Of a stretch of DNA of 64,000 bases, positions 10,495 to 22,365 are shown piece after piece. Below the pieces are notes generated by a model. The model was not told the DNA's origin. It worked only from the letters and a program-made list of their open reading frames with translations, and searched no databases. The DNA is taken from contig NC_134397.1 in NCBI RefSeq assembly GCF_050003625.1, positions 271,926,070 through 271,990,069 on the forward strand, read 5' to 3'. The position numbers and the translations under genes are program-made. The DNA is from Haematobia irritans. Lineage: Eukaryota; Arthropoda; Insecta; Diptera; Muscidae. The first letter of the stretch is position 1. Every line of letters starts with the position of its first letter.

Positions 10495-11772
10495 ACAGGT
10501 TGGCTAATAAGTCCCCGGTCTAACAAAGAAAAACACATCTTTTTTTGTCAAAATTCGTTTTTATTATTCAACATAGTTCCCTTCAAGAACGATACAACGA
10601 TTATAATGACTTTCCAATTTTTTGATACCATTTTGGTAGTACTCCTTCGGTTTTGCCTCAAAATAGGCCTCAGTTTCGGCGATCACCTCTTCATTGCAGC
10701 CAAATTTTTTCCCTGCGAGCATCCTTTTGAGGTCTGAGAACAAAAAAAAATCGCTGGGGGCCAGATCTGGAGAATACGGTGGGTGGGGAAGCAATTCGAA
10801 GCCCAATTCATGAATTTATGCCATCGTTCTCAATGACTTGTGGCACGGTGCGTTGTCTTGGTGGAACAACACTTTTTTCTTCTTCATATGGGGCCGTTTT
10901 GCCGCGATTTCGACCTTCAAACGCTCCAATAACGCCATATAATATTCACTGTTGATGGTTTTTCTCTTCTCAAGATAATCGATAAAAATTATTCCATGGG
11001 CATCCCAAAAAACAGAGGCCATTACTTTGCCAGCGGACTTTGGAGTCTTTCCACGCTTCGGAGACGGTTCACCGGTCGCTGTCCACTCAGCCGACTGTCG
11101 ATTGGACTCAGGAGTGTAGTGATGGAGCCATGTTTCATCCATTGTCAAATATCGACGGAAAAACTCCAGTATTACCAGTTAACAGCTGCAAACACCGCTC
11201 AGAATCATCAACACGTTGTTGTTTTTGGTCAAATGTGAGCTCGCGCGGCACCCATTTTGCACAAAGCTTCCGCATATCCAAATATTGATGAATGATATGA
11301 CCAACACGTTCCTTTAATATCTTTAAGGCCTCTGCTATCTCGATCAACTTCATTCAAAATCATTTTGTGGATTTTTTTATGTTTTCGTCGATAACCACAT
11401 CTTTCGGGCGTCCACTGCGTTCACCGTCCTCCGTGCTCATTTCACCACGCTTGAATTTTGCATACCAATCAATTATTGTTGATTTCCCTGGGGCAGAGTC
11501 CGGAAACTCATTATCAAGCCAAGTTTTTGCTTCCACCGTATTTTTTCCCTTCACAAAACAGTATTTTATCAAAACACGAAATTCCTTTTTTCAATTTTTT
11601 CACAATAACAAAAGTTGCTTCACAAAAGACGCTCTATCTCACAAACTAATTGACTTACAGACGTCAAATTTTGATACGAATCATTTGAAGGTTGGTACTA
11701 TAAAAAATAATATGCATTTAATACTAGGGACGCCATCTATGTGTCAGACCGGGGACTTATCAGCCAACCTGT
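10495..11772 (-). mobile_element. Himar1-like: Himar1-like mariner copy A, near full length
   Basis: Both ends carry the irritans-mariner terminus: ACAGGTTGGCTAATAAGTCC on the left, and its complement ending GGCTGATAAGTCCCCGGTC on the right. TA lies at 10493-10494 and 11773-11774. The 1278-bp length is close to the roughly 1.29 kb known for Himar1. It sits inside the pogo-like element. Confidence 0.95.
10564..11591 (-). pseudogene. Himar1-like mariner transposase, copy A, inactivated
   Basis: A DD34D mariner transposase that would bind the terminal repeats through an N-terminal paired-like domain and cleave DNA through the DDD triad. The product is readable in pieces. 11572-11360 gives the first helix-turn-helix with YCFVKGKNTVEAKTW. 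11353-11135 gives the second DNA-binding part with the linker WVPREL. 11148-10816 holds the first Asp (TMDETW) and second Asp (HQDNAP). 10806-10564 holds the third (LAPSDFFLF) and the C-terminus. The lesions are a destroyed start codon region (TTG context, shortened A run), two frameshifts near 11357 and 11155, and one in-frame TAA between the last two pieces. All three catalytic Asp codons survive. Confidence 0.93.
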
Positions 11773-12517
11773 TATTGCCACTAACGAACCTATCACAAGA
11801 CTAGTACCAGTGCTCCAGTTTGTCGCAGTGTTTAAATCATATAATTTATTGATTTCTAAACTCTTGTAATTTTTAAATTTTATTGGATCTAGACATTTAC
11901 CTATGGGTCATCATATTCCAAAGGCTTTTCTTTCTGGTTCAATTGGGATGATCAAAATAATACCGGTTCCTAAGGGTTTGTCCCAGACTGGTTCATGTGG
12001 ACATGTCTAGTCCAACTAAGTTCTCCCAGGTCATGTACTTTGGAATGAGTCCAAGCCGTGTAAATTTACCCCCGTCAATGACAAACCCGTGTTAAAATGG
12101 CCGGTCCCTTCCGGACGTTTCGACCAGAACTGGGACTGATCTATTCATATCAGGGAGTAGTCCTGTACCGGTCCTGGGGTAGATCCATTTCCCGTAACCG
12201 AGCTGCCATATATCTAACCTAACTTTACCTAATTAACCGGCCATTGAATATGTGTTTTCAAACATTTGATGGGATTTAAATATCTTGGGAATGCCGTACT
12301 TTGTGGACATTTCCTAAGGACTTAAACCATTCTGAAAATCGTCAAATATTGCTGACTTTGTGTTGTTTTTTTTCTTAAGATTAAAAGCATTTTCGCAAAA
12401 GCGAACGTAAATTTTGTTCAACCGTTCGTTATTTAGAATACCCAACGTTAGGAATTTGGACGTTAGTTAAATTGGATTTTCGCTAAATGGGATATTCGTT
12501 AAACACAGCTTCGACTG

Positions 12518-13231
12518 CATATTTACTTTAAGGAAATTCATTCAATTCAATTTTCTACATTTACTTTCTTTGTTTGTTAGTTTTCTCATTATTCATAAGA
12601 ATATATAATTCATCAGAATTTCATAAAGTTGAGGTTTTAATAATCGAGTAGCAAGTAAGTAGTTTTATTTAAAATTTTGAAGAAAGTAATTTTTCAAAAT
12701 CCAAAGCCAAACATCAATTTTACCCTCAAATAAATTCCTTTCTGAACACCTCTGTTACAAGGTCCCGCTGAAACATTTACATACCATTGACATTTTCAAC
12801 CCATAGTGTTATGATAATAATAAAAACAAGTGCCCAAATAAATATCAACAATTTTAATGGTTATCAATCGCTTTTTTTTCTATCGTCATTTAATTATTAG
12901 AAGCGGCAATAACAGTTACGGCAGAGACAAAAATCAAATAAACAAGCCAACCCCATGTACTTATCATGTCAATACATACAACTAACTCACTGTATATTTT
13001 CCCATATGTAAGTACATGGGCATAGATGCGTATAAATGTGGTTTGAGGGTTAAATTATTGCCAAATATCGTTGTTTGGTTATTACTTTATTTATTTTTTT
13101 ATGTAATGACATTGATTTGAAAAATCAACTAACGCAAAATTTTTGTCCCATTTTGCCCATTAACAAAAGACGGACAGACCATATAAAACTGTAGAGATAG
13201 ACAGACTTGCAATCGGCCTGATGATCATGTA
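12518..13231. other. Unassigned AT-rich DNA
   Basis: No frame, terminal repeat or second copy in the window was found. This may be low-copy intergenic or intronic DNA. Confidence 0.3.
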
Positions 13232-13805
13232 CACACAAAAAATGTTTTCTCTGATTCAATCACCAAATTAATTGATCCAATTAATTTTTTAATTGAAATG
13301 TCTTCAATCACGAAAATGATAGTATCAATCACAGTTTTAATTGGGCATAGAAAAAATTCTTGATTAAAACATTAATTGATTTTTTCAGCAAAATTCAATT
13401 AATTTTTTAATTGATTCAATTAAAAATTTAATTGATGTTGATTGCAAAACGCAATTAATTTATTAATTAAAAAAGGTAACTATTTTTAATTACTTAGTTA
13501 GATTGGCTTAGAGTTTTTATTTGGATTAACAAATGATTGTTTGAAATACATTTTTAATTAAAAAAGTAAAAAAAAAATTAGCACTTTTTTTAACTGTATT
13601 AGTCTTTCGAATTTGATTAAAAAGTTAATTGTATCAATTAATTTTTTAATTAAACATTTTAAAAATTTCAATCATTGACTTAATTAACTTAATGTTTCTA
13701 TCATGATTAAATAGTTAATTGTATCAATTAATTTATTAATTGAAAAAATTTTCAACTTCAATTAACTTTTTAATTGGAAATATTTTGGTGATATTTTTTT
13801 CTGTG
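13232..13805. mobile_element. M3 MITE, complete (AATTGATT family)
   Basis: TA at 13230-13231 and 13806-13807 flank the ends CACACAAAAAATG and TTTTTTTCTGTG. The whole 574-bp body is made of interleaved AATTAATT, TTGATTCAATTAA and GTGATTGAA words on both strands, so the element can fold on itself along its length. There is no coding frame. It is a Tc1/mariner-type MITE by its TA duplication and CACA(C/G)AAAA ends. Confidence 0.75.
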
Positions 13806-14214
13806 TACGGACAGATGGATAAATGCTTGGATGTCTTTAACCTAACCAGTTATCTTCATGTAGGCTCTTTTTTATGACAATTTATGTGCGAAACTATAGG
13901 TTAATTTTGATGTTAACATACGCATGCGCACGATGGTAACCTAGGCCTCATAGATTTTTTTTTTTGTTTTGAGATTTGCAATGGAACGTCAAATCAAATG
14001 ACATAGCTACAATTTAGATTTTTTCTTATTAATCCTATTCGTATGAAATTTATTACATTGTCATTTATGAAAGGTGTCCATATTATCATCGTAGATAATA
14101 TGGGCCAAGGAGATGTTAAAAAGAATATATTTAAGAGAATTTGTTAATAAAACTAAAATCTAATGAATGTTTTATGTTACTTATATATAAATTATAAAAT
14201 TATTATCAAAATAA
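13806..14214. other. Unassigned AT-rich DNA
   Basis: No gene or recognisable repeat was seen. An M1-like fragment starts at its right edge. Confidence 0.3.
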
Positions 14215-14394
14215 GAGTTTAATGGGATCCAACAATGTTGATCTTCCCTTAATGATTTTGGTAATGATTCCGAAATTAATATTAGGATACAAATCTCATT
14301 TATAGAATTTTCATTCACTTTTTGAAATATTATTAAAGCACATAGAAACAACCCTGTAGGAATTTCTCGAACTCACTCGAAATCAAATTTCCTA

Positions 14395-16427
14395 CACACA
14401 AAAAATTATCACCAACATTTTTTCAATTAAATACTTAATTGAATTTGGAAACGGATTCAATTAATATGTTAATTGATTAAATTAATTATTTAATCAAATC
14501 CGAATAAATACTAATTAAAAAAATGATTGATATTTGTTACGTTTCCAATTAAAATATTAATTGATTCAATCAATTTGTTTATCAATTCGGAAATAATTTT
14601 CAATTACAAACGTGATTGAAATTTTTTCCGTTTCCAATTACACATGTGATTGATCCAATCACCTTTGTGATTGAAATTGAATAATTTTGAGCAATGGAAT
14701 GAGCGAAAAGAGAACAAGAGAATGGGTATTTATTCAACAATGTATGATGGAGAGATCAATCTGTAGAAGTAACTCGTAACGAACGGTTGGGTTTTTGTTT
14801 TTCGCGTAAATTGAAAAACATGATTGGCGACATTCTGTTTGCTACATTCAAAATGTGTGCATAAATATTTTGAACGCAACAACAAATTATAGCAAAGGGT
14901 TGAAATAAATAAAGTGTGCAACAACAAATGGCCACGTGGTAAAGGTTTGAAAAAACTATATGAGAGAACGCATTTAAAATTACCTGTGTTTGTGTTTTGT
15001 GGTATTGTAAAAATGGAAAACAATCTACGTTTATTAAATTGTGAAATGTGAATACCGTTTTCCATTGAAGCCTGTTTACATTAAACGGACTAAAATAATA
15101 TATTTTTTATTCATTTCTTTTTGTGACCAATTTTATTTCGTGAAATTGACCAATCAATCCCATCAACTCCATCATTTTATCAAATATATAAGAATATGTT
15201 TGCAATAAAAGAGTGGGTACCGTATTGATCTTCTAAAATTATAATTTTTTTCACTCCTAGTTTTTTTTTTAAAACCAAGAGCGGTATGGGTTTGTTGGAA
15301 GATTCAACTCGAAGTGGCGTTGGCATTAAATTGCATTTTTGTTTTACCTGCCTTTTTCAGTTTGAACCCAAGTAGAGAGCAGTATATCTGATATAAACTA
15401 ATGAGCTGAATTATGTAAATGTAAAAAAGTTCTTTCTTTTGGATTTAAAAATATGAAAAATATCCGAAAATAATAAAAATATGTATTTTCCATTTTTTTT
15501 TTTTTTCTATTTCCAGAATTTGCAAAGTATCATGAATATAATTCCATATATTACATTGTTTTCCCATTACTTTTGTCTTTGATTGGTTCAAATTTTAATA
15601 GACGATTTCAATGTGTGGAAATCTTGAAAAGGAATTGTTACTAAAATTAAATTACCGAGCTCCTTAATACACCTTTTTATACTAAAAGACTACAACTGCA
15701 AAAGAAGATTATAAATCTGCAAACTGGAACTAAGAATTGAACTTGATATTCTATGCAGGTAATGTTTAACAAAATTAACTTTTAATTGAACAAAATTAAA
15801 TTCGAATTATTCTGTTTATTTTCAGAAAAACTAATTTACAGGCTGCTGATTTATTGGAAATCTAGGCGCATCTACACATTAGGAGGAACATGCTGGCATG
15901 GTTATTATTATAAGGAAGATAATGATTTATATAGTTTATTTTTTTCACCCTATAGTTGTTATTGATAGTAATTATATTTGTAAGTTATGTTAGAACAAAA
16001 CAGAAATGACAAGAACCACATTTATTTTTCTATTGCATAATTCAAAAAATAATAAAATATTAAATATTTTTTATAAGAAACACATATTTTCTTTTATTTC
16101 AAATAAAACTAAATAAGATTTTGGGAATGCAATATATACATTTTTTGATTGAAATGTATAGCCAATTTCAATTAATTATTTAATTGAATGAATCAAATAG
16201 TTGATTGATTTTTGTCGCGAAATTAATTAAAGTTTTAATTGATTCAATCACACAATTTTTTGATTCCGTGACAAATGTCAATTAAATTTTTAATTGATAA
16301 TCGTGTTGGTTTTTAATCAAAATGGGTGATTGATACTATCATTTTCGTGATTGAAGACATTTCAATTAAAAAAATGATTGAATCCGCGATTTTGGTGATT
16401 GAAATCAAAAAAAAAAAAATATGTGTG
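14395..16427. mobile_element. M3b, long (2 kb) member of the AATTGATT family
   Basis: TA lies at 14393-14394 and 16428-16429. The ends are CACACAAAAAATTATCACC and the complement-like TTGGTGATTG ... ATGTGTG. About 290 bp on the left and 320 bp on the right are M3-type AATTGATT arrays. Between them, 14685-16100 is non-repetitive and not found elsewhere in the window. Either the 574-bp M3 elements derive from a long form like this, or a short M3 acquired an insertion. No transposase frame is present. Confidence 0.6.
14685..16100 (+). other. Non-repetitive core of M3b with intron-like signals
   Basis: A pyrimidine tract ending TTTCCAG lies at 15505-15517. GCAG followed by GTAATG lies near 15755-15764, and TTTATTTTCAG near 15814-15824. 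Together they would make a roughly 66-nt GT-AG intron between short exons. An AATAAA-like signal lies near 16048. No frame spans these exons. A minus-strand frame at 14730-15065 (111 codons) resembles nothing known. The transcript idea is inference; the signals could be chance in AT-rich DNA. Confidence 0.3.
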
Positions 16428-16934
16428 TACAGGGAAATGCCAGTTTAATCCAAATATACTTATATACACTTCAAAGTAAACAATGTTTTCTTATTTCCGA
16501 AACAAATTTAAACTAAAGATGCAAAATCCTTAAAATAAGTATTAACCTATATTTGAAGCGTTTTTTCTTAAATCTAAAGAATCAATAATTTAAAGGCGAT
16601 CTCTTTAAATCAAAAATGTTTTTCTTTACTTTAAGGAAAAAATTTGCAAAACTTAGGTTTCCCATTTTACTTTGACCTACACTCAAAAAAAAAGTTTACT
16701 TGGATCCAAAGATTTTGACCTTCCCTTAAGGATTTTGGTATTGATTCCGAGCCAAAGATGCAGCTTCTTTAAAATAAAGAAATTTTTTAGCGACCTATCT
16801 GGCTTTAAATCTAGGACCAATAAAATTACAATTAGGATACAGATCTCATTTATCAAATTTAATAATTTAAAGACGATTACTTTAAATCACAAATGTTTTT
16901 CTTCACTTTAAGGAAAAATTGAAAACTTAGGTTT

Positions 16935-17631
16935 CCCATCCAAGAAAAACAAGTTTGATTCTGCCGCATATTACTTATGGACTTGAGGTATTCTCAGGAT
17001 CCACTTTAGGTAGCCTTCATCATTTGAAAATGTGTTTTAATAGTATTGTTCGCTACATATATCACTTGGGTTATTATGATCATGTCACATCTTGCTCAAT
17101 TGAACTCCTAGGTTGTACATTCGATAACCATATTAGAACCATGATGTTGTTTTACAAAGTACTTAAATTTAGGACACCGCCAAATCTGGCAGAAAGATTC
17201 CAGTTTGGAGGTTCGAGTAGAATGCATGCGTTGGTAATGCCCCGTTTTCAGCCTTTGGTGATGCAGCGATCGTTCCTAATTCGAGTCACGCGGTTATGGA
17301 ATACCTTAATACCTTACGAAAGTAGAAATTTTAATTTGTCATGTTTTAAGTTTAAGGAACTGGTTCTACCTCGGTTATGAACTTCTACCATAGCTAACAC
17401 TTAAATTTTTCGAACCGTGTTTACGCTATAAATATCTCTTTTTCCTTCCATTCATTCGTGTTAGGTTCTTGAATATTGATTAGTATATTAATAATATATT
17501 CAAAAATTATATATAGTATTGATATTCATGAATTATATTTTATAATTAAGTGTCAAACCAATGTAAAACTTTTGTAATCAATTTTGGCCTTATTTGAGCT
17601 TCTGATTATAATTATAAATAAAGTGAAATGA
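16935..17631 (+). mobile_element. 5'-truncated non-LTR retrotransposon (LINE)
   Basis: It contains the 3' end of a reverse transcriptase frame followed by about 250 bp of 3' UTR. It ends in a short A-rich tail (AATAAAGTGAAATGAAA), at which point the interrupted M1 resumes. 5' truncation and an A-rich 3' end are what target-primed reverse transcription leaves behind. No clear target duplication was seen. Confidence 0.75.
16955..17380 (+). pseudogene. LINE reverse transcriptase, C-terminal fragment
   Basis: The 141-codon open stretch begins inside the protein (no ATG; first codons read LILPHITYGLEVFSG) and ends at TGA. It contains blocks typical of the segment after the polymerase domain of insect non-LTR retrotransposons: ILPHITYGLEVF, then FNSIVRYIY, then LLGCTF, then a C-terminal LIRVTRLWNTL. 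The catalytic FADD box and the endonuclease would lie upstream and are missing. The clade cannot be set from this tail. Two Met residues inside the frame are unlikely to be starts. Confidence 0.75.
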
Positions 17632-17956
17632 AAATAAGTGTTAGCCTTTGAAGCGTTTTTATCTTAAATCTAAAGTTTCAATATTTGAGTTAATTTAAGG
17701 ACAATTTCTTTAAATCAAAAATGTGCTTCTTTACTTTAATGAAAATTAGCCTTAGTTCAAAGACATGGGACTTTAACGGTGGGATGCAAAATGTACAAAA
17801 TTTGTGTGCTAAATTTAATGAAAATGATTATAAACTTTATTTTAATTAAAATTTCATTATTTTAAAGAAATTTGTCCTTAATATTTTGTAAATTTTGGCA
17901 TCCTAAAATTTAGGTTGCGTAATCTTTAATAACACGTTAATATTTTTTTCAGTGTA

Positions 17957-19853
17957 GGCTTGAGGTAATCATATTCCTCCTCTGCGTGTAGACTTTCACG
18001 TGTTTTTGTGAGTCACAAGGCGGACTATGTTTTTGTAATCGTTGTCCTTTTACAAATCGACTCCCAGCAAAAAATTGAAAGTTGTTCCACAAACATTTCT
18101 TTTAAAGCGCATCCGGGAATCCCCCATCAAGTTTTTTCCACTTCCGATGCAGTCCTTTTGGACAAGTCCACAAACATTTTCTTTAAAGCGCATCCCGGGA
18201 TCCCCTATCGATTATTTTTCGCTTCCGATACCATCCTTTTGGACAAGTTTTAGAAAGTACGGAATTATGTTAGGCTGTTTTAAGTGAAAATTTAAGTTTT
18301 GGACAATAAAATTTCGCAAAACAGAGTAGAAAATCAATAAAAAAGTAAAAAATAATAAAAAAAAAAAAATCATCCCCGCTGTGATTTGAACCTGTGCCGT
18401 TTGACTTTTTACTTCCATGGAAGTTCTTTTGAAAAGGTTTTGCAAATTACGATTTTAAAATTTTTGTTGATTTTTAATAGAAAAAATATATGCCGAGAAA
18501 AACAAAACAAAAACGATGTATAACATAAAAATATATTTTTTTTAGAAAAATATAAACAAAAAGTGAAATTGGAAAAATGTTTGTTTTTTAGTTTTTTAAA
18601 TGTCTTCACCCAAATGAACTTCCAAGGCACAACTTCTAAAGCAATGTAAAAGGATCCAATTCCGCCCTATGACAAGCCCATGTCAAAACTATTGGATATG
18701 ACTATGAGCTGTATAATCTGAAAAACCACTTTTGTGGATGGTCCTTTTTTACTATGAGCTGTATAATCTCCAATTATTAAAAATTAGTTAAAATACAGAT
18801 ATACATCCCAGACTTATCTATCGGGAATGTAGGAAGTGAAAACGCTCTGACAAATGTAAGCACCCTTTTAGCTTTGATAGACCACTAAGATGAGTTCCAT
18901 AAATTCGAAAGTGTTCAACCGATTTTACATAGATCGTTAACCTCATATTCAGTGATTACTCTTTTATGTAAATATATGTACTAATTTAAATAAAAGTAAA
19001 TTGATGTTCCTGACTGTCAACAAAAAGTTTCATTTATCATAACAAAAAAACTAAAACAAAGTTGTATATTGTTTTCATTTAATTATGAAATCATTATTAA
19101 ATATTCAAAACAATTAAAACTACAAAATTTTCTTCCGTTTGTACAAAACAGGTTTCCGATTGACGATCATATTCTCATTCTTTGACACCAAGTAACTTAC
19201 ACGATATACGTAATTTTAATTAATTCTGAAAAATTGTAATAAATTCAAACACGCATTTAATGAGCATCGGTTAATATTTGTCCATGTCCCATTTTTAATG
19301 AAAAATTCTGTCTTAAAATTTAGACTGCATAATTTGTCACAATAGATCAATATTTTTACTAATTGATACATTGAAAAACATTATTAACACAAGAAAGTAG
19401 TTTTTATACACAGAAAAAAATCTCCGTAGTTAAACTAACACAAAATTTAACTTATTTTTATTGCAAAAAAATTATTTGTTTGTAGTTCAATTTTATTATT
19501 TTTTGCGAAACTTTCCACAGTCCAATGAAATTTTCGTTTTTTTAAGTATGTCTCCAACATTTTATGAACTAAACGCGAGTATAAAGTTCAATGACAGTAC
19601 ACATAAGTTCACTTTTAACTAAAACAAATGAAAATTTCATTTTTTGGACTATATTGAATTAATGCTTATGTTAATCCCTTAATTAAAGTTCATTATTTGA
19701 CATTAAATCTTTAGTTAACATAATCGATTGTCAACGGCAATATACTGGAGTAGTGTACTTCTTTTTCAGATTTTATTTTCAACAAATTGAAGAACGTTTT
19801 ACCAATAGTCTAATAATTAAACTGAGTAGATCGTCCAATAAAGGGAAATGAAG
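17957..19853. other. Mostly unassigned DNA with short repeats
   Basis: 17957-17995 is an M8-like terminus (GTAATCATATTCCTCCTCTG). 18088-18249 is a two-copy tandem repeat described separately. 19411-19700 has M2-like words (AGTTCATTATTTGAC, TTAGTTAACATAAT) and a TA-CACAGAAAAAAA end, so it is probably a decayed M2. The part 18260-19400 shows no gene, no terminal repeat and no second copy here. Confidence 0.35.
18088..18249 (+). repeat. Two-copy tandem repeat, about 80-bp unit
   Basis: The block from CCACAAACATTTC to CCTTTTGGACAAGT occurs twice in direct tandem, with scattered differences (GGGAATCCCC against GGGATCCCCT). It is fairly GC-rich for the area. No function is apparent. Because the copies lie in frames of equal phase shift, short overlapping frames appear but carry no known motif. 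Confidence 0.7.
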
Positions 19854-19922
19854 ATATGCTATCACAATGGACTAAATAGTCTAAGTGAGCTTCAAATATC
19901 GTTCTGCCAGTATATCTAACCT
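19854..19922 (+). repeat. SINE S1 3' fragment
   Basis: It contains ATCACAATGGACTAAATAGTCTAAGTGAGC and a degraded tail ending ATCTAACC, matching S1 positions 7445-7515. It is cut by M1 copy d. Confidence 0.75.
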
Positions 19923-19923
19923 A

Positions 19924-20553
19924 CACTCAAAAAAAAGTTTACTAGGATCCACAGATTTTGACCTTCCTTTAAAGATTTTGGTATTGATTCCGAGCCAAAG
20001 ATGCGGGTTCTTTAAAATAAGGAACTTTTTTTGGGACCTATCTGGCTTTAAATCTAGGATCTATAAAATTATAATTAGGATACAGATTTCATTTATAAAG
20101 CTATTCACGTTCAAACAAATGGGAGTTTAAAAATCCAAATTATAGCGAATACTTCGAAGTAAAAAATATTTTCTCAATTCCAAAAAAACTTTAAACCAAA
20201 GATGCTAAATCGTCAAAATTAGTCTTAACCTATATTTAAAGCGTTTTTATCTTAAATGTAAAGATTAAATATTTCAGTTAATTTAAGGACGATTTCTTTA
20301 AATCAAAAATGTGTTTCTTTAATTTAAGTAAATTTTGCCTTATTTTAAAGATATACAACTATAACGAAGGGACGAAAAATTTCAAAATGTGTCCTAAATT
20401 TAATGAAAAAAATTTTTGAAGCAAAGATTATAAACTTTCTTTTAATTAAAATGTCATTACTTCAAAGAAATTTGTCCTTAATAGCGTGTAAATTGCACAT
20501 CCTAAAATTGAGGTTGTGTAATCTTTAATATCACGTAAATATTTTTTTCAGTG
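19924..20553 (-). mobile_element. M1 MITE copy d, complete and uninterrupted
   Basis: This is the cleanest M1: TA at 19922-19923 and 20554-20555, a left end CACTCAAAAAAAAGTTTACT and a right end ATATTTTTTTCAGTG. At 630 bp it gives the unit length. The body alternates A/T-rich blocks with GGATCC, AAGATGC and AACCTATATTTAAAGC landmarks. There is no frame longer than its 81-codon shadow. Confidence 0.85.
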
Positions 20554-20679
20554 TACATTCAAAAAACAATGAACAATATACAAAGTTCAAGATGGGGCAC
20601 AAAATTTACCAATGGGAGACATGAATTTAGGAAATCTTTATGCTTCAGTTGTGTATAATTTTCATTTAACTAACGTACA

Positions 20680-20767
20680 CAAAAAAAAACTATTATAGTC
20701 AAGAAAGCTTTCTCAAAACATAATAATTCCATGAACTAAAAAAATAATTTGGCTTTAGTGCCATATA
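20680..20767 (+). repeat. M2-like fragment
   Basis: ACACAAAAAAAAACTATTATAG, AAACATAATAATTCCATGAAC and TTGGCTTTAGTGCCA match the 3' part of M2 (compare 53165-53262). Only one end is present. Confidence 0.55.
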
Positions 20768-21305
20768 CACTGAAAAAAATATTTACGTATTATTAAAGAT
20801 TACGCAACCTAAATTTTAGGACGCGCAATTTACAAAATATTAAGGAAAATTTTCTTTAAATCAATGAAATTTAAATTTAAATTAAAAAAAAAAATTATTT
20901 AATTTGGGACACCAATTTGGAACTTTGCGTCCCTCCGTTAAAGTCGTATGTCTTTGAACTAAGGCAAGTTTTCTTTAAAGTACAGAAACACATTTTTGAT
21001 TTGAAGAAATCGTCCTTAAATTAACTGAAATATTGAATCTATAGATTTAAGATAAAAGCGCTTGAAATTTAGGCTAAGACTTATTTTGAGGATTTAACAT
21101 CTTTGGTTTAAATTTTAAAGTATGCGTTATAATTTGGATTTTTAAACTGGCATTTGTTTGCACAAGAGGTGTGCACGTCAAGGCCGTATTCAGGGGGGGA
21201 TGAGGGGGATCAAACCCCCCGAAATGAATGAATATTTTTATATAAATAAATATATATTTTTAGCTGCATAGAAAAATCTTATCGAAGATGTTGAAGAAAA
21301 GCTTA

Positions 21306-21822
21306 AACTCAAAACAAAGTGAACTCTCTATTTCACTAAAGCCAATTTAACTTTATGTTAGTTCATGGAATTATTATGTTTGGAGAAAGTTTCATTTACT
21401 CTAATAATTTTTTGTGTACGTTAGTTAAATTAACTAAAACCGAGCAAAAAAATATACTCAAATAAAGCATAAAGATGAACTAAATTCGTGTCTTCCACAA
21501 AATAGTTCAGAATTTCTTTCGATTTGTAAATTTTACCAACAATGCGTCCATCATGATCTTCGTATGTCACTAAAGACATTCTTGCAATTTTGAACTCCAA
21601 GTTTTTCCTTCAAACTACAAAATTTTCTTTAAAAAGTGAAAAAACTTAGTTATGTCTAATAAATTTTCTTGAATTTGTCGAAAAATATTTACTTATTTTT
21701 TATGACATCGGCGTGATGCCAACGTTTGTAATACTGTTTAGTTAAAATTTTCTACAAATATTAAAAATTTTCAAAAATTAACCGAAAGTTTTCTTCCTGG
21801 TGGGTTCACTGTTTTTTCAGTG
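21306..21822 (-). mobile_element. M2 MITE copy b
   Basis: Inverted relative to 52768-53282. The left end AACTCAAAACAAAGTGAAC and the right end GGTTCACTGTTTTTTCAG-TG match the M2 termini, with TA at 21823-21824. It lies inside hAT-1. Confidence 0.8.
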
Positions 21823-21894
21823 TAAGGTTTTATTTTGAAAAACGCTTACCTATAAAACTTGCACAAATCAAAAGCAAAAAATTGGCCTCTGTGG

Positions 21895-22365
21895 GCAATT
21901 GAATGTAAATCCGGCGAAAGCTATATATGGGAGCTATATCTAAATCTGAACCGATTTGGCTGATATTTTGCAAGTTTTTCGAGACTCATAAAATATTCAG
22001 ATGTATGGAATTTGAGGAAGATCGGTTGATATACACGCCAATTATGACCAGATCGGTGAAAAATATATATGGCAGCTATATCTAAATCTGAACCGATTTT
22101 TTCCAAAATCAATAGGGATCGTTTTTGAGCCGAAACACGACCCTATACCAAATTTTAGGACAATCGGACTAAAGCTGCGAGCTGTACTTTGCACACAAAA
22201 ATACAGCAACAGACAGACAGACGGACATCGCTAGATCGACTCAGAATTTAATTCTAAGCCGATCCGTATACTAAAAGGTTGGTCTATGATTACTCCTTCT
22301 TGGCGTTACATACAAATGCACAAACTTATTATACCCTGTACCACAGTAGTGGTGAAGGGTATAAA
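21895..22365 (-). mobile_element. HINE fragment inside hAT-1
   Basis: The 5' end (TTATACCC-type) lies at 22363 in the inverted sense (GGTGAAGGGTATAA). An RGAC block (CAGACAGACAGACGGACATC) is at 22209-22228. Two units with GGGAGCTATATCTAAATCTG follow. The 3' hairpin end is missing. Confidence 0.75.

Larger units (their letters stand above)
9898..12517 (+). mobile_element. Pogo-like non-autonomous element, split by Himar copy A
   Basis: The left terminus CAGTCGAAGCTCGGTTTAAC follows TA at 9896-9897. The right terminus is GTTAAACACAGCTTCGACTG, followed by CA where TA is expected. Without the mariner inside, it is about 1.34 kb with no frame of note. The inner repeats TTAACGAACG and CGTTAGTTAAAT extend the inverted ends. 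It shares its left 500 bp with the inverted truncated copy at 4270-4825. Confidence 0.7.
14215..16670 (-). mobile_element. M1 MITE remnant split by M3b
   Basis: 14217-14335 has M1 right-arm words in the inverted sense (GGGATCCAACAATGTTGATC, CCCTTAATGATTTTGGTAAT, AGGATACAAATCTCATTTAT). After M3b, 16465-16665 continues with the M1 left arm (AACTAAAGATGCAAAATCC, CTATATTTGAAGCGTTTT). The order and spacing fit one M1 copy broken by M3b. The outer termini are decayed. Confidence 0.6.
16680..17954 (-). mobile_element. M1 MITE copy c, split by a LINE fragment
   Basis: TA flanks it at 16678-16679 and 17955-17956. The left end CACTCAAAAAAAAAGTTTAC and the right end AATATTTTTTTCAGTG are the two M1 termini in inverted orientation. 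M1 body words run to about 16933 and resume at 17632 (AATAAGTGTTAGCC). The left segment holds a partial repeat of the neighbouring M1 arm (AAACTTAGGTTTCCCAT occurs at 16651 and 16921), so some rearrangement occurred. Confidence 0.7.

Noticed and set aside
11367..11804. 145-codon plus-strand frame
   Set aside because: Antisense shadow of the Himar copy A transposase and its leader. The same holds for the 180-codon frame at 59169-59711 opposite copy C.
14730..15065. 111-codon minus-strand frame in the M3b core
   Set aside because: Low-complexity composition and no known domain. It may be chance.
15505..15824. Confident spliced host gene in M3b
   Set aside because: Splice-like signals are present, but no frame spans the would-be exons. 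Left as a low-confidence idea only.
18008..18287. Two overlapping 81-codon frames over the 80-bp tandem repeat
   Set aside because: Both frames are explained by the duplication, and neither has known motifs.
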